A stretch of DNA of 64,000 nucleotides from NCBI RefSeq assembly GCF_963977235.1, contig NZ_CAXBOD010000006.1, positions 1 through 64,000 of the forward strand, given 5' to 3'. Position 1 is the first letter of the stretch, and each line of letters begins with the position of its first letter. Below are positions 1 through 8,575 of the stretch, piece by piece. Origin of the DNA: Albimonas sp963977235. Lineage in GTDB: Bacteria > Pseudomonadota > Alphaproteobacteria > Rhodobacterales > Rhodobacteraceae. Below the pieces are notes generated by a model. That model was not told the DNA's origin and made no database searches. It saw only the letters and a program-made list of their open reading frames with translations. The position numbers were made by a program, and so were the translations under genes.

Positions 1-1
1 A

Positions 2-162
2 GCGCCTGTTCTCCGGAGCCGTCTCTCGCGGATGCCGATCAGAGCGACTCGGTCGGAGGGGTCAGGGATCGCGCAGCGACCGGCGCAGCCGGCTTGTCCT
101 TGACCCCTCCGGCCGAGTCGCTCAGGCATCAGACGCGAGAGACGGCTCCGGAGAACAGGCGC
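2..162. repeat. Long imperfect inverted repeat (cruciform-type)
   Basis: Positions 2-30 are the exact reverse complement of 134-162 (29 bp). The stem continues with 31-36 against 125-130 after a 3-base bulge, and with 42-64 against 101-123 with one mismatch (53). About 58 base pairs form in all, around a 36-base centre that holds a smaller CCGGC/GCCGG hairpin at 80-92. No reading frame of interest lies in it. It could be a small non-autonomous mobile element, a paired terminator for an upstream gene, or a regulatory hairpin upstream of hisC. Confidence 0.85.
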
Positions 163-353
163 GGGGCATGTTCTTGGGTGAGTCAGGAGCCCGCCGGAGG
201 CTCTCCCCCGCGAACCGCCCCCTCCCCACGCGCGAGGCAGCCAAGCCCGCCCGCAGGGCGCCTCCTCTTCGCCCCCCCTCCTTCGCGCGCCGGGTATGGC
301 GCGCCGGCCGCGCAGCGGTTAAGGAGCCTCAAGACCCCGAGAGGAGACAGGCC
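163..353. other. Gene-free leader of hisC
   Basis: No gene is supported here. The hisC frame stays open upstream to 168, but that translation is Arg/Pro/Ala-rich and unlike the family, so it is read as leader. It holds one copy of a 27-bp repeat (237-263) and ends with the hisC ribosome binding site GAGGAGA at 341-347. Confidence 0.6.
237..263. repeat. Dispersed 27-bp repeat, copy 1
   Basis: This 27-base stretch is identical to 22892-22918, which lies inside the CobW-like gene. It contains the partly palindromic core GCCCGCCCGCAGGGCGCC and looks like a short extragenic palindromic (REP-like) element. Confidence 0.7.
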
Positions 354-1490
354 GTGGCATCTTCCCCGCCCGCCCGGACCGTTCAGCCGCACCCCACGAT
401 CCGGCCCCAGCCCGGGATCCTGGACATCGCCGCCTATGTGGGCGGCGAGTCGAAGATCCCCGGGGCCAACCGGGTGATCAAGCTGAGCTCGAACGAGAAC
501 CCCTACGGCCCCTCGCCGCGGGTGAGCGAGGCCTTCGCCGCCGCCGGCGCCGCGCTCGCCGCCTATCCCGACGGCGGCCACGCCTCGCTGCGCCGGACCA
601 TCGCCGAGACGCACCGCCTCGACCCCGCGCGGATCCTGTGCGGCAACGGCTCGGACGAGTGCCTGGCCCTGCTCGCCCAGGCCTATGCCGGTCCGGGCGA
701 CGAAGTGATCCACACCGAACACGGCTTCGGTCTCTACAAGATCAACGCCCAGATGGTCGGCGCAACGCCCATCGAGGTCGGCGAGACCGACCTGACCACC
801 GACGTGGACAAGATCCTGGCCGCCTGCACCGAACGCACGCGGCTGGTCTGCATCGCCAATCCCAACAACCCCACCGGCACCAAGCTGGGGCGCGCGGCGC
901 TCGCGCGCCTGGCCGCGGGGCTGCCGCCCGCCGCCCTGCTGGTGCTCGACGGCGCCTATGCCGAATACGTGCGCGAGGCCGACTACGACGCCGGCGCCGA
1001 GCTGGTCGAGGCGCGCGACAACGTCGTGATGACGCGGACCTGGTCGAAGATCCACGGGCTTGCGGCCCTGCGGATCGGCTGGATGTACGGCCCCGACCAC
1101 GTGATCGACGCGCTCAACCGCTTCCGCCCGCCCTTCAACCTCAACGCCGCCGCCCTGCTGGCCGGCGAGGCCGCGATGCGCGACGTCGAGCATGTCGAGC
1201 GCTGCGCCGTCCTCAACGAGGTCTGGCGCGACTGGCTGGTCAAGCGGCTGGCCGCGGCCGGCATCCCCTGCACGCCCACGCACGCCAATTTCGTGCTGGC
1301 GGGCTTCGGTTCGACCGCGCGGGCCGAGGCGGCCGACGCCTTCCTCAAGTCGCGCGGGCTGATCGTGCGGCGCACCGCCTCCTACGGCCTGCCCGACCGC
1401 CTGCGCATCACCATCGGGGACGAGACCGGCTGCCGGGCCGTCGCCGAGGCGCTGGAGGCGTTCATGGCCTCCGGGCGGGGCGAGGCATGA
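354..1490 (+). CDS. hisC: Histidinol-phosphate aminotransferase
   Basis: Class I/II PLP-dependent aminotransferase; it moves an amino group between L-glutamate and imidazole acetol phosphate in histidine synthesis, and in this lineage may also serve phenylalanine/tyrosine synthesis. Visible marks are the N-terminal QPGILDIAAYVGG block, the substrate loop KLSSNENPYGPSP, the PLP-binding ANPNNPTGT, and the Schiff-base lysine in TWSKIHGLAALRIG. The GTG start at 354 is chosen because GAGGAGA lies 6 bases upstream and the resulting 378 residues match the family; longer frames add only low-complexity sequence. It overlaps the next gene by 4 bases (ATGA), which links it to aromatic amino acid synthesis. 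Confidence 0.9.
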   Translation: MASSPPARTVQPHPTIRPQPGILDIAAYVGGESKIPGANRVIKLSSNENPYGPSPRVSEAFAAAGAALAAYPDGGHASLRRTIAETHRLDPARILCGNGSDECLALLAQAYAGPGDEVIHTEHGFGLYKINAQMVGATPIEVGETDLTTDVDKILAACTERTRLVCIANPNNPTGTKLGRAALARLAAGLPPAALLVLDGAYAEYVREADYDAGAELVEARDNVVMTRTWSKIHGLAALRIGWMYGPDHVIDALNRFRPPFNLNAAALLAGEAAMRDVEHVERCAVLNEVWRDWLVKRLAAAGIPCTPTHANFVLAGFGSTARAEAADAFLKSRGLIVRRTASYGLPDRLRITIGDETGCRAVAEALEAFMASGRGEA

Positions 1491-2413
1491 GCGTGCTCTA
1501 CGACAGGGTCGCGCTGATCGGCCTCGGCCTGATCGGCGGCTCGTTCAGCCTGGCCGCGAAGCGCGCGGGCCTCGTGGGCCATGTCGCGGGCCACGCCCGC
1601 ACGCAGGCGACGCGCCAGACCGCGCTCGATCTGGGCCTGTGCGACAGCGTCCACGCCACCGCCGCCGAGGCCGCGGCCGACGCCGACCTGGTGCTGCTGT
1701 GCGTGCCCATGGGCGCCATGGCGGCCGTGGCCGAGGAGATCGCCGCCGTCCTCAAGCCCGGCGCCACCGTCTCGGACGTCGGCTCGGTCAAGGGCCCGAT
1801 CCTCGAGGCCGTGGCCCCCTTCATCCCGCAGGGCGTCCACCTGATCCCGGGTCATCCGCTCGCGGGAACCGAGCATTCGGGACCCGAGGCCGGCTTTGCC
1901 GAGCTGTTCGAGAATCGCTGGGTGATCCTGACCCCGGCCGAGGACAGCGACCCCGAGGCGGTGGCGCGCCTGGCCGAGTGCTGGACCGGCTGCGGCGCCC
2001 ATGTCGACACCATGGACCCCGCCCACCACGACCTGGTGCTGGCGGTGACCTCGCACGTGCCCCACCTGATCGCCTACACGATGGTGGGCGTCGCCGACGA
2101 CATGCGCCGGGTGACCCAGTCCGAGGTCATCAAGTATTCCGCCGCCGGGTTCCGCGATTTCACCCGCATCGCGGCCTCCGACCCGACCATGTGGCGCGAC
2201 GTGTTCCTCAACAACAAGCAGGCGACGCTGGAGATTCTCGGCCGCTTCACCGAGGAGCTCTTCGCCCTGCAGCGCGCCATCCGCACCGAGGACGGCCCGC
2301 AGCTGTTCGACTACTTCACACGCACCCGCGCGGTGCGCCGCGGCATCGTCGAGGCGGGGCAGGACACCGCCGCGCCAGACTTCGGCCGCTCCGGCGGGAC
2401 GAAGACGCGATGA
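1487..2413 (+). CDS. tyrC: Prephenate/arogenate (cyclohexadienyl) dehydrogenase
   Basis: NAD(P)-dependent oxidative decarboxylation of prephenate and/or arogenate on the route to tyrosine. The 308-residue protein opens with a Rossmann fold (ALIGLGLIGGS, residues 9-19) and has the family blocks DVGSVKGPI, HPLAGTEHSGP and AVTSHVPHLIAY, followed by the helical dimerisation domain. The ATG overlaps the hisC stop (ATGA) and its own stop overlaps the next start the same way, so the three genes are probably translationally coupled. The symbol follows usage for monofunctional enzymes; substrate preference cannot be read from sequence. Confidence 0.88.
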   Translation: MSVLYDRVALIGLGLIGGSFSLAAKRAGLVGHVAGHARTQATRQTALDLGLCDSVHATAAEAAADADLVLLCVPMGAMAAVAEEIAAVLKPGATVSDVGSVKGPILEAVAPFIPQGVHLIPGHPLAGTEHSGPEAGFAELFENRWVILTPAEDSDPEAVARLAECWTGCGAHVDTMDPAHHDLVLAVTSHVPHLIAYTMVGVADDMRRVTQSEVIKYSAAGFRDFTRIAASDPTMWRDVFLNNKQATLEILGRFTEELFALQRAIRTEDGPQLFDYFTRTRAVRRGIVEAGQDTAAPDFGRSGGTKTR

Positions 2414-3729
2414 GGGCGGCGGCCCGGAGCACCCTTTCCGGGCCGCTCCGCGCCGCCCTGGCGGCCCTGTCGCTGGTCTGCGCGTCGACCCCGGGCCTGG
2501 CCCAGGTCGCCCCTCCCGCCCGCCCGATGGCCGCGGCGCCGAGCGACGCGCCCCCGCCCGCGACCGCCTATGCCGACTCGGCGCCCGAGACCGCGCGGGC
2601 CCGCGACTCGGGCGAGAACCGCGGCGGCGCCTGGCCCGCCCCGCCGCCGCTGCGCCCCGACGCGCGCGTCGCAGCGGCCGCGCAGGCCCAGGCCTCGCCC
2701 TTCGACGCGCTGGCGCCCGAGGACCTGCCCGCCTCGAGCTTTGCGCCCTCCGGCCCCGCGTCTTCCGGCCCCGCGTCTTCTGGCCCCGCATCTTCCGACC
2801 CCGCGCTCTCGGGCCTCGCCCCCCCGCCGGCGCGCGGGTTCCCCGCGACCATGCTGTCCCGGCTGGAGGCCGCCGTGAACGGGCCCGAGGCCGCGGGCGA
2901 GGCCTCTGGGCTCGACGCCGTCGCCCCAGACCCGACCCTGCCCGACGCCCCCCCATCCCAACCCGCCTCCAGCAAACCGGCCGAGCCCCTGCCCGCGCCC
3001 AGTCTCGCGGCCGCCGCCGCCTCGGGGCTCGCCTCCGCCGCCTCGCCCGCCCCGCCGCGGCGCCCCGCCGCGCCGACCCGGGAGGCGAGCCGGGAGCCGA
3101 GCCGCGCGGTGGCCATCGCCCTGCCCGACCCGCGGTCGAGCGTGCGCCCCCCACGCGGCACGCCCTCCCCCGGACCCGGCGCCCGCGAGGAGACGGCCGG
3201 CGCCGCCCCCGGCGGCCTCTGCGGCGACCCGCGCCTGGCGGGCCGCGCGCAGGCGCCCATCGACGGCCCCGGCCGCTGCGGCATCGATGCGCCGGTCGAG
3301 CTGACCCATGTGCTCGGCATCGCCCTGACCCCGGCCGCGGTGATCAACTGCCGCACCGCCGGCATCTTCGCCAACTGGCTCGAGAAGGGCCCGATGCGCG
3401 AGGCGCCCCGCACGCTCGGCGCCAAGATCACCAAGGTCCGGGTCGCGGCCAGCTACGCCTGCCGCTCGCGCAACTCGCGCCCGGGCGCGCGGCTGTCGGA
3501 ACATGCGCTGGGCAACGCCGTGGACGTGCGCGCCTTCCAGCTCTCGGACGGGCGCGAGATCTCGCCCCTGCGCAGCTGGGGCAAGGGCGAGGCCGGACGG
3601 TTCCTGAAAGCGGCCTGGAGCAGCGCCTGCGGTCCCTTCGGCACGGTGCTCGGCCCCGGCTCCGACGGCTACCACATGGATCACCTGCACTTCGACTCGG
3701 CCCGGCGCAGCCAGGCCTACTGCCGCTGA
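2410..3729 (+). CDS. Exported extensin-like C-terminal domain protein (putative metallopeptidase fold)
   Basis: A 439-residue protein with a signal peptide (cleavage probably after PGLAQ, about residue 33), a long Pro/Ala/Ser linker to about residue 265, and an extensin-like C-terminal domain (Pfam Extensin_C). The domain carries SEHALGNAVDVRAF and HMDHLHFD (422-429), the His/Asp arrangement of peptidoglycan-cleaving LAS-type metallopeptidases, plus several cysteines. The linker contains a tandem SGPAS repeat at about 2748-2812. It probably acts on the cell wall in the periplasm. It overlaps tyrC by 4 bases, but its link to amino acid synthesis is probably only positional. Confidence 0.8.
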   Translation: MRAAARSTLSGPLRAALAALSLVCASTPGLAQVAPPARPMAAAPSDAPPPATAYADSAPETARARDSGENRGGAWPAPPPLRPDARVAAAAQAQASPFDALAPEDLPASSFAPSGPASSGPASSGPASSDPALSGLAPPPARGFPATMLSRLEAAVNGPEAAGEASGLDAVAPDPTLPDAPPSQPASSKPAEPLPAPSLAAAAASGLASAASPAPPRRPAAPTREASREPSRAVAIALPDPRSSVRPPRGTPSPGPGAREETAGAAPGGLCGDPRLAGRAQAPIDGPGRCGIDAPVELTHVLGIALTPAAVINCRTAGIFANWLEKGPMREAPRTLGAKITKVRVAASYACRSRNSRPGARLSEHALGNAVDVRAFQLSDGREISPLRSWGKGEAGRFLKAAWSSACGPFGTVLGPGSDGYHMDHLHFDSARRSQAYCR

Positions 3730-3975
3730 CGCGAGGCGCCGACCGGTGGGGGGGCGCCCCTCCGCGATCAAGGCTCAAGGGCGGCCCGCCCGTCGTCGCG
3801 CGCCTGCGCCGCTCCCCACGCGAACCGCGCCCCTGTCCTCCGCCCCGACGCCAGCCGCCGCGGCCTCAGCCCCGCCGCGCCCCGCCCGCCTCGCCGCGGC
3901 GAGCGCACGGCCGGCAGCCGGCGCGCGCGACGCGCCGCGGCTTCCTCGCGCGACGGCAGGGCGCCCGGCAAGCAG

Positions 3976-3996
3976 GGGATCAGGGATCAGGGATCA
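3976..3996. repeat. Three tandem copies of GGGATCA
   Basis: A 7-base unit occurs three times head to tail, with a partial fourth, in the gap between two convergent genes (3730-4007). The rest of that gap holds only GC-rich self-complementary runs and no credible gene. Confidence 0.8.
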
Positions 3997-4007
3997 GGGA
4001 CCGGCGA

Positions 4008-5024
4008 TCAGAACCGCGGCGCCTCGCCCAGCGGGATCGGGCCCAGGAACACGTTGCCGCCGGCAAAGCGCAGCGGCGCCTCGAGCCCCTTGCCGTCCGA
4101 GGTCAGGTTCGACATCAGCTGCAGCCCCGCCTTCAGCGCGCCGGCGAGATCGCCCGGCACCGCGCCGGCCGCCACCGCCGCCTCCAGCACCCGCTTCCAG
4201 TTCGAGACCTTCAGGTCGATCGTCCCCTCCGGCACGCCCGCCTCGTCCACCTCCAGCCGGCCCGAGGCCGCAATCGACAGCGGCCCCCAGGTCACCACCG
4301 AGGGGCGCAGCCACACTGTCTCCGGACGCAGGGAGCCCGCCTCGACCGCCAGCCGGTCGAGCGGGCGGCGGAACACCGCGGTGGCGACGATCTTCGCCTC
4401 CTCCACCCGCTCGGGCAGATCTCGCGCCAGCCGTTCGCCCAGCGCCGCGCGCCAGGCGTCGGGCGGCAGCAGCCCCTCGATGTCGAGCACCCCGTCATAG
4501 GCGTTCTCGCGCCCCCGCTCCTCCTCCGAAGCGCGGAGCGAGAGCTGGCCGTTCGCGATCCCCGCCTTCCAGCCAAGACCCGAGACCATCTCCAGGTCGT
4601 GCATCTCGAGGATGCCCTGGGTCAGCTCGAGCCGGGTGCCGGGCACGAACCGGGCCGAGGCGCGCAGCTGCCGCGCCTCGATCTCGACGGTCTCGCCGGG
4701 GACCGAGATCCGGTGCTTGCCCGGCCACTCGGCGATCACCCGGTGCGGCTGGTAGGAGAGCATGTAGGTCCGGAAGGTCGGCGCGGCCCAGGCCCAGCCG
4801 GCCTCGGGGTCCGACAGGCGCAGCCCCTCGGCGGTCATGTCGAAGCGGTTGGGATAGCCCGCGACCGAGACCTCGGCCTCCGCTTGCCAGCCCTCGGCCC
4901 GGCGCTCGGCAAGCCAGCCCTCGACCGCGTCCTGCTGGGCGGTGGAGCCGACGTGCCACCAGCCGCTCCAGGCGAGGATGGCCACAAGCAGCGCGCCCAT
5001 GATGATGCCGAACCAGCGTCCCAT
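4008..5024 (-). CDS. DUF2125 family exported/membrane-anchored protein
   Basis: A 338-residue protein with one N-terminal membrane segment (about residues 4-20) followed by a large periplasmic beta-rich domain. Conserved-looking blocks are AGYPNRFDMTAEGLRLSD, the WAAPTFRTYMLSY region and the C-terminal NGKG-like SDGKGLEAPL. It matches the alphaproteobacterial DUF2125 family, whose function is not known. The ATG at 5024 is preferred over a frame 17 codons longer because AGGTGAT sits just upstream of it. It is convergent with the extensin-like gene and divergent from chaC. Confidence 0.75.
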   Translation of the reverse strand: MGRWFGIIMGALLVAILAWSGWWHVGSTAQQDAVEGWLAERRAEGWQAEAEVSVAGYPNRFDMTAEGLRLSDPEAGWAWAAPTFRTYMLSYQPHRVIAEWPGKHRISVPGETVEIEARQLRASARFVPGTRLELTQGILEMHDLEMVSGLGWKAGIANGQLSLRASEEERGRENAYDGVLDIEGLLPPDAWRAALGERLARDLPERVEEAKIVATAVFRRPLDRLAVEAGSLRPETVWLRPSVVTWGPLSIAASGRLEVDEAGVPEGTIDLKVSNWKRVLEAAVAAGAVPGDLAGALKAGLQLMSNLTSDGKGLEAPLRFAGGNVFLGPIPLGEAPRF

Positions 5025-5189
5025 TCGATCACCTCTTTCGCGCCCCGCCTTTCCGGCCGGGCCATGGCGGGGCATATAGCGGCCCCGGGGCGGGAGTGCG
5101 ACCCGCAGGCGGCGGGCCCGCGGCGCCGGGCCCGAACACAGGATGCGGACAGGACGCGCGTAGGCCGCGCGACATCAGCCGGAGGAACG

Positions 5190-5750
5190 ATGCTGGGACG
5201 GGACGAGACGGGCGCGCTGTGGGTCTTCGGTTACGGCTCGCTGATCTGGAACCCGGGGTTCGTCTTCGCCGAGCGGCGGGCGGCGCGGCTCGCGGGCTTC
5301 AGCCGGGCGTTCTGCCTGCGCTCGATCCGCTACCGGGGCACCCCGGCGGCCCCCGGACTGGTGCTGGCGCTGGCCGAGCGTGCGGGGGCCGAGTGCCGCG
5401 GCCTCGCCTACCGCGTCGCGCCCGACCACGCCGAGGCCGCCCACGCCTATCTGCGCGAGCGCGAGATGGTCACCGACAGTTACCTCGAGACGGTGCAGGA
5501 GCTCGAGGTCGAGGGTCTTGGCCCGATCCGGGCGCTCGCCTACGTGATCGACGAGACCCATCCCCAGTTCGCCGACCTCAGCCCCCGCGCCCAGGCCGAG
5601 ATCATCGTCGCCGCGAGCGGTCCGGCAGGAACCAACCGCGACTATCTCCACAACACCGTCGCCCACCTGCGCGAGCTGGGCCTGCCCGACGCCGAGCTCG
5701 AAGCGCTGGACCTCGAGGTGCGGGCGCTGGCCGGCGAGCGCCAGGGCTGA
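5190..5750 (+). CDS. chaC: ChaC-type gamma-glutamylcyclotransferase
   Basis: Predicted to release 5-oxoproline from glutathione or other gamma-glutamyl compounds in the cytosol. The 186 residues show the family signature FGYGSLIWNP (12-21), the RGTPAAPGLVLAL block, and the YLREREMVTDSY segment that holds the catalytic glutamate. The length is close to typical ChaC proteins. The ATG has GGAGGA 3 bases upstream (5181-5186). It is a single gene facing a convergent LysM gene, divergent from DUF2125. Confidence 0.85.
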   Translation: MLGRDETGALWVFGYGSLIWNPGFVFAERRAARLAGFSRAFCLRSIRYRGTPAAPGLVLALAERAGAECRGLAYRVAPDHAEAAHAYLREREMVTDSYLETVQELEVEGLGPIRALAYVIDETHPQFADLSPRAQAEIIVAASGPAGTNRDYLHNTVAHLRELGLPDAELEALDLEVRALAGERQG

Positions 5751-5859
5751 CGGCTGGCGGCTGAGGGGCCGCGGACGCGCGGGGACCGAGGGGCGGGGAC
5801 CTGAGCGGCCAACCGGGCGCCCTGTCCCGGCCGGCGGACCCCGGCGCGGGGCGCCGCCG

Positions 5860-6999
5860 CTACTCCCGCGCCTCGGCGTCCGGCCCCGCCGCCTCCCCAG
5901 CCTCCGCCCCAGCCTCCTCCTCATCCAGCGCCGCGAGCCCGCGGTTCAGGGCGGCGAGCGCCGCGCGCCCGCGCGGGTTGGCGGGATGGGCCAGCGCCAC
6001 CAGCGACAGCGGGCCGCCCAGCGCCTCCAGCCGGCGCAGGCCGGGACCGGCGGCGGGGGCGCCCTCGACGAACAGCGCGGCGGCCTCGGCCTCGCCCTCG
6101 CGCAGCAGGCGCAGGCAGTCGGCGGCCGAGGCCGGCGCCAGTCGCCGGGCCCGCGGCGGCGCAAGGCCCAACGCCGCGAGATCGCCGTCCGGGGCTCCCT
6201 CCGGCCGGCAGATCCGCTCGCCGGCCAGGTCCGCGGCGCCGCTCGTCTCCGCCCCGGCCGGCACGAACCAGGCGACCTCCGTGACCGCGAGCGGCGCGGA
6301 AAAATCATAGCGCGCGCAGAGCTCGGCCGAGCCCGCGTCCAGCCGCGCCAGCGCCGCGCAGTCGGGCGCGATCCAGGCGAAGGCCAGATCCGCCTCGCCC
6401 CCCGGCGCGATCTGCGCGCGCGCCGCCCCCGGGGCCGCCGAAATCTCGGTCTCGCGTCCCGCAGCGCCGCGCGCCAGCGCCGCCTGCAGCCGTGTCCGCG
6501 CCCGCTCGCCGGCCGGCATCGCCGAGGCGTCGCCCCCCCAGGCGAGCCGGATCGCCCCCGCCTCGGGATCGGGCGGCGTGGGGGGCGGGGAGGGCAGCGC
6601 CGTGGCGGCGTCGGGCCTCTCGGAGGGCAGATCGGGGTCCGCTTCGCCGCCCGGAGGCGTCGCGTCTTCCGGCGCCCCGGCGGAGCCCCCCTCCGACGCC
6701 CCGGTCCCGGCCTCGGACGGGGGCTCCCCGGGGGCGCCGGGCGGGCACGGCAGGCGCAGCGTCTGGCCGATCTCGATATGGTCGGGGCTCGACAGCCGGT
6801 CGCGGTTCGCCTCGAACACCGCCTGCGGGCTCGGCGAGCCGGGGGCGTCGCGGGCAATGCGGCTCAGGCTGTCGCCGGCCCTGACCAGATGCTCGCCGCA
6901 GGTCTGCGCGGCGGCCGGGCTCGCCGCGCAGACCAGCAGCCAGAGCGCCGGCGCCAGCGCCAGGGAGGCCGGCGCCCCGGCCGCGGCGCGAGGGCTCAC
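5860..6999 (-). CDS. Exported LysM protein with a solute-binding-like C-terminal region
   Basis: A 379-residue protein with a signal peptide (to about residue 31), a LysM domain (about 37-85, with HLVRAGDSLSRIAR and IEIGQTLRLP), a Pro/Gly/Glu linker and a C-terminal half from about residue 145 that resembles a degenerate periplasmic substrate-binding fold (AIRLAWGG at its start). LysM binds peptidoglycan, so it is probably periplasmic and wall-attached; any ligand is unknown. Its start overlaps the P450 stop by 4 bases, so the two are probably one transcript. Confidence 0.65.
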   Translation of the reverse strand: MSPRAAAGAPASLALAPALWLLVCAASPAAAQTCGEHLVRAGDSLSRIARDAPGSPSPQAVFEANRDRLSSPDHIEIGQTLRLPCPPGAPGEPPSEAGTGASEGGSAGAPEDATPPGGEADPDLPSERPDAATALPSPPPTPPDPEAGAIRLAWGGDASAMPAGERARTRLQAALARGAAGRETEISAAPGAARAQIAPGGEADLAFAWIAPDCAALARLDAGSAELCARYDFSAPLAVTEVAWFVPAGAETSGAADLAGERICRPEGAPDGDLAALGLAPPRARRLAPASAADCLRLLREGEAEAAALFVEGAPAAGPGLRRLEALGGPLSLVALAHPANPRGRAALAALNRGLAALDEEEAGAEAGEAAGPDAEARE

Positions 7000-8222
7000 G
7001 TCGCGATCCTAAGGGTGTCGTGGCCATGGAAGTGCCAGCGGTTCGAGCGTCGCGGCGCCTGCGCCAGGCGCAGGTCCGGCAGGCGGCGGAACAGCACCGC
7101 CAGCGCCGAGCGGATCTCCAGCCGCGCCAGCGGCGCGCCGACGCAGAAATGCAGCCCCGCGCCCAGCGAGACATGCCGCTCGGCCCCCGGCCGCAAGAGA
7201 TCGGCGCGGGCGGGATCGGGGAAGGCGAGCGGGTCGCGGTTGGCCGCGGCCAGCAGCAGGCCCACCTCCTCGCCCAGCCGCAGGCGCAGGCCCGCGACCT
7301 CGACCTCGCCCAGCGCGTAGCGGGAGAACAGGTGCAGCGGCGGGTCCACGCGCAGGCACTCGTCGGCCGCGCGCTCTCCGCCCCGGCCCCCGAAGGCGGC
7401 GCGGTCGAGATCCCGCTCGACCACCAGCCGCACGGCGTTGCCGATGGCATGGACCGTGGCCTCGTGGCCGGCGTTCAGCAGCAGGATGCAGGTTGCGACC
7501 AGCTCGGGCTCGCTGAGGCGCCCGCCGCCCTCCGCGGCCGGGTCCTCGGCGGCGATCAGCGCGTCGATCAGCGCCTCGCCGGGGCGACGGCGGCGCTGGG
7601 CGATCAGCGCGCGCATGAAGGACGAGAACGCCTCGGTCGCCGCCACCGCCCGGTCCTCCTCGGCGCGGCCGCGGCCGGCCTGGTACATGCCCACCATGTC
7701 GTGCGACCAGGCCAGCATCTGCGGGCCGGCCTCGATCGGCGCGCCCAGCAGCTCGGCGATCACGGTCAGGGGGATCGGGGTGGCGAAGCCCTCCATCAGC
7801 TCGGCCTCGGAGGAGAAACCGTCGATCAGCTCCTCGGCCAGCCCCTCGATCCGCGGCCCGAGACCGGCCAGCGCGCGCGAGGTGAAGGCCCGGTTCACCA
7901 GCCGGCGCAGGCGGGTGTGGACGGGGGGCTCGCGCTCGAGCAGCGAGTGCGCCTCGAAGGCGTGGAACGGGGCCAGACGCTCGGGGATCGGCGCCCAGCC
8001 GAGCGCCTCGCGGGAGGCGAGGTGGGTGACCTCGCGCCCGAAGCGGCGGTCGCGCAGCACGGCCGAGACCTCCGCGTGGCCGCAGAGCACCGGCTTTCCC
8101 AGCTCCTCCCAGAACGCCACGGGGCCCAGCGCGCGCAGGCGTTCATAGGCCGGGTAGGGATCGGCCATGAAGACCGGGTCGGTGGGGGACTGTCGGAAGC
8201 GCGGCAGGTCGTCCGGCCTCAT
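6996..8222 (-). CDS. Cytochrome P450
   Basis: A 408-residue soluble bacterial-type P450 monooxygenase. Diagnostic parts are the I-helix LLNAGHEATVHAIGN, the ExxR pair in DECLRVDPP, and the heme loop SLGAGLHFCVGAPLARLE with the proximal cysteine at residue 360. The Thr of the I-helix that helps dioxygen activation is present. No ferredoxin or reductase gene is adjacent, so electron donors must lie elsewhere, and no substrate can be inferred. Transcribed with the LysM gene. Confidence 0.9.
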   Translation of the reverse strand: MRPDDLPRFRQSPTDPVFMADPYPAYERLRALGPVAFWEELGKPVLCGHAEVSAVLRDRRFGREVTHLASREALGWAPIPERLAPFHAFEAHSLLEREPPVHTRLRRLVNRAFTSRALAGLGPRIEGLAEELIDGFSSEAELMEGFATPIPLTVIAELLGAPIEAGPQMLAWSHDMVGMYQAGRGRAEEDRAVAATEAFSSFMRALIAQRRRRPGEALIDALIAAEDPAAEGGGRLSEPELVATCILLLNAGHEATVHAIGNAVRLVVERDLDRAAFGGRGGERAADECLRVDPPLHLFSRYALGEVEVAGLRLRLGEEVGLLLAAANRDPLAFPDPARADLLRPGAERHVSLGAGLHFCVGAPLARLEIRSALAVLFRRLPDLRLAQAPRRSNRWHFHGHDTLRIAT

Positions 8223-8327
8223 TTCGCTCTCGTGCTTGGGCGGCGGGAGGGCAAATTGCGATGGGCAGGCGGGCGAGGCAAGGGCGGGCGCGCGGCGATT
8301 GCGGGGCGGGCGGGCCCGCTCGGCCCC

Positions 8328-8510
8328 TCAGCAGCACCGGGGGGCGAGCGCCCGGCCCCGCGGGCGGCCCACCGCGGCGCTCCGCGTCGCGATCCAGCGG
8401 CCCAGCGCCCGGGCGGCCTCCTGAAAGGCGCGCGCCCGGGCGCGGCGGGCGCGAAAGGCGGCCTCGACATGGACGGCGGCGCCGGCGCGGGCGAAATCGA
8501 GCTCGGTCAT
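8328..8510 (-). CDS. Small Arg/Ala-rich protein, possible conserved rhodobacterial family
   Basis: A 60-codon frame starting MTELDFARAGAA, with GGAGT 8 bases upstream of its ATG. The first 45 residues form a helix-prone Arg/Ala/Glu stretch with regularly spaced aromatics, reminiscent of short rhodobacterial proteins, but the family match is from memory and weak. It is divergent from the LysR regulator with 65 bases between the starts, an arrangement common for a LysR regulator and its target. In such GC-rich DNA a chance frame is possible. Confidence 0.45.
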   Translation of the reverse strand: MTELDFARAGAAVHVEAAFRARRARARAFQEAARALGRWIATRSAAVGRPRGRALAPRCC

Positions 8511-8575
8511 CGGATCAACTCCATTTCAGGGAGGCAGGGCGGTTTCGCCCTTTCCTTCCCCAATATCGGGAGGGC

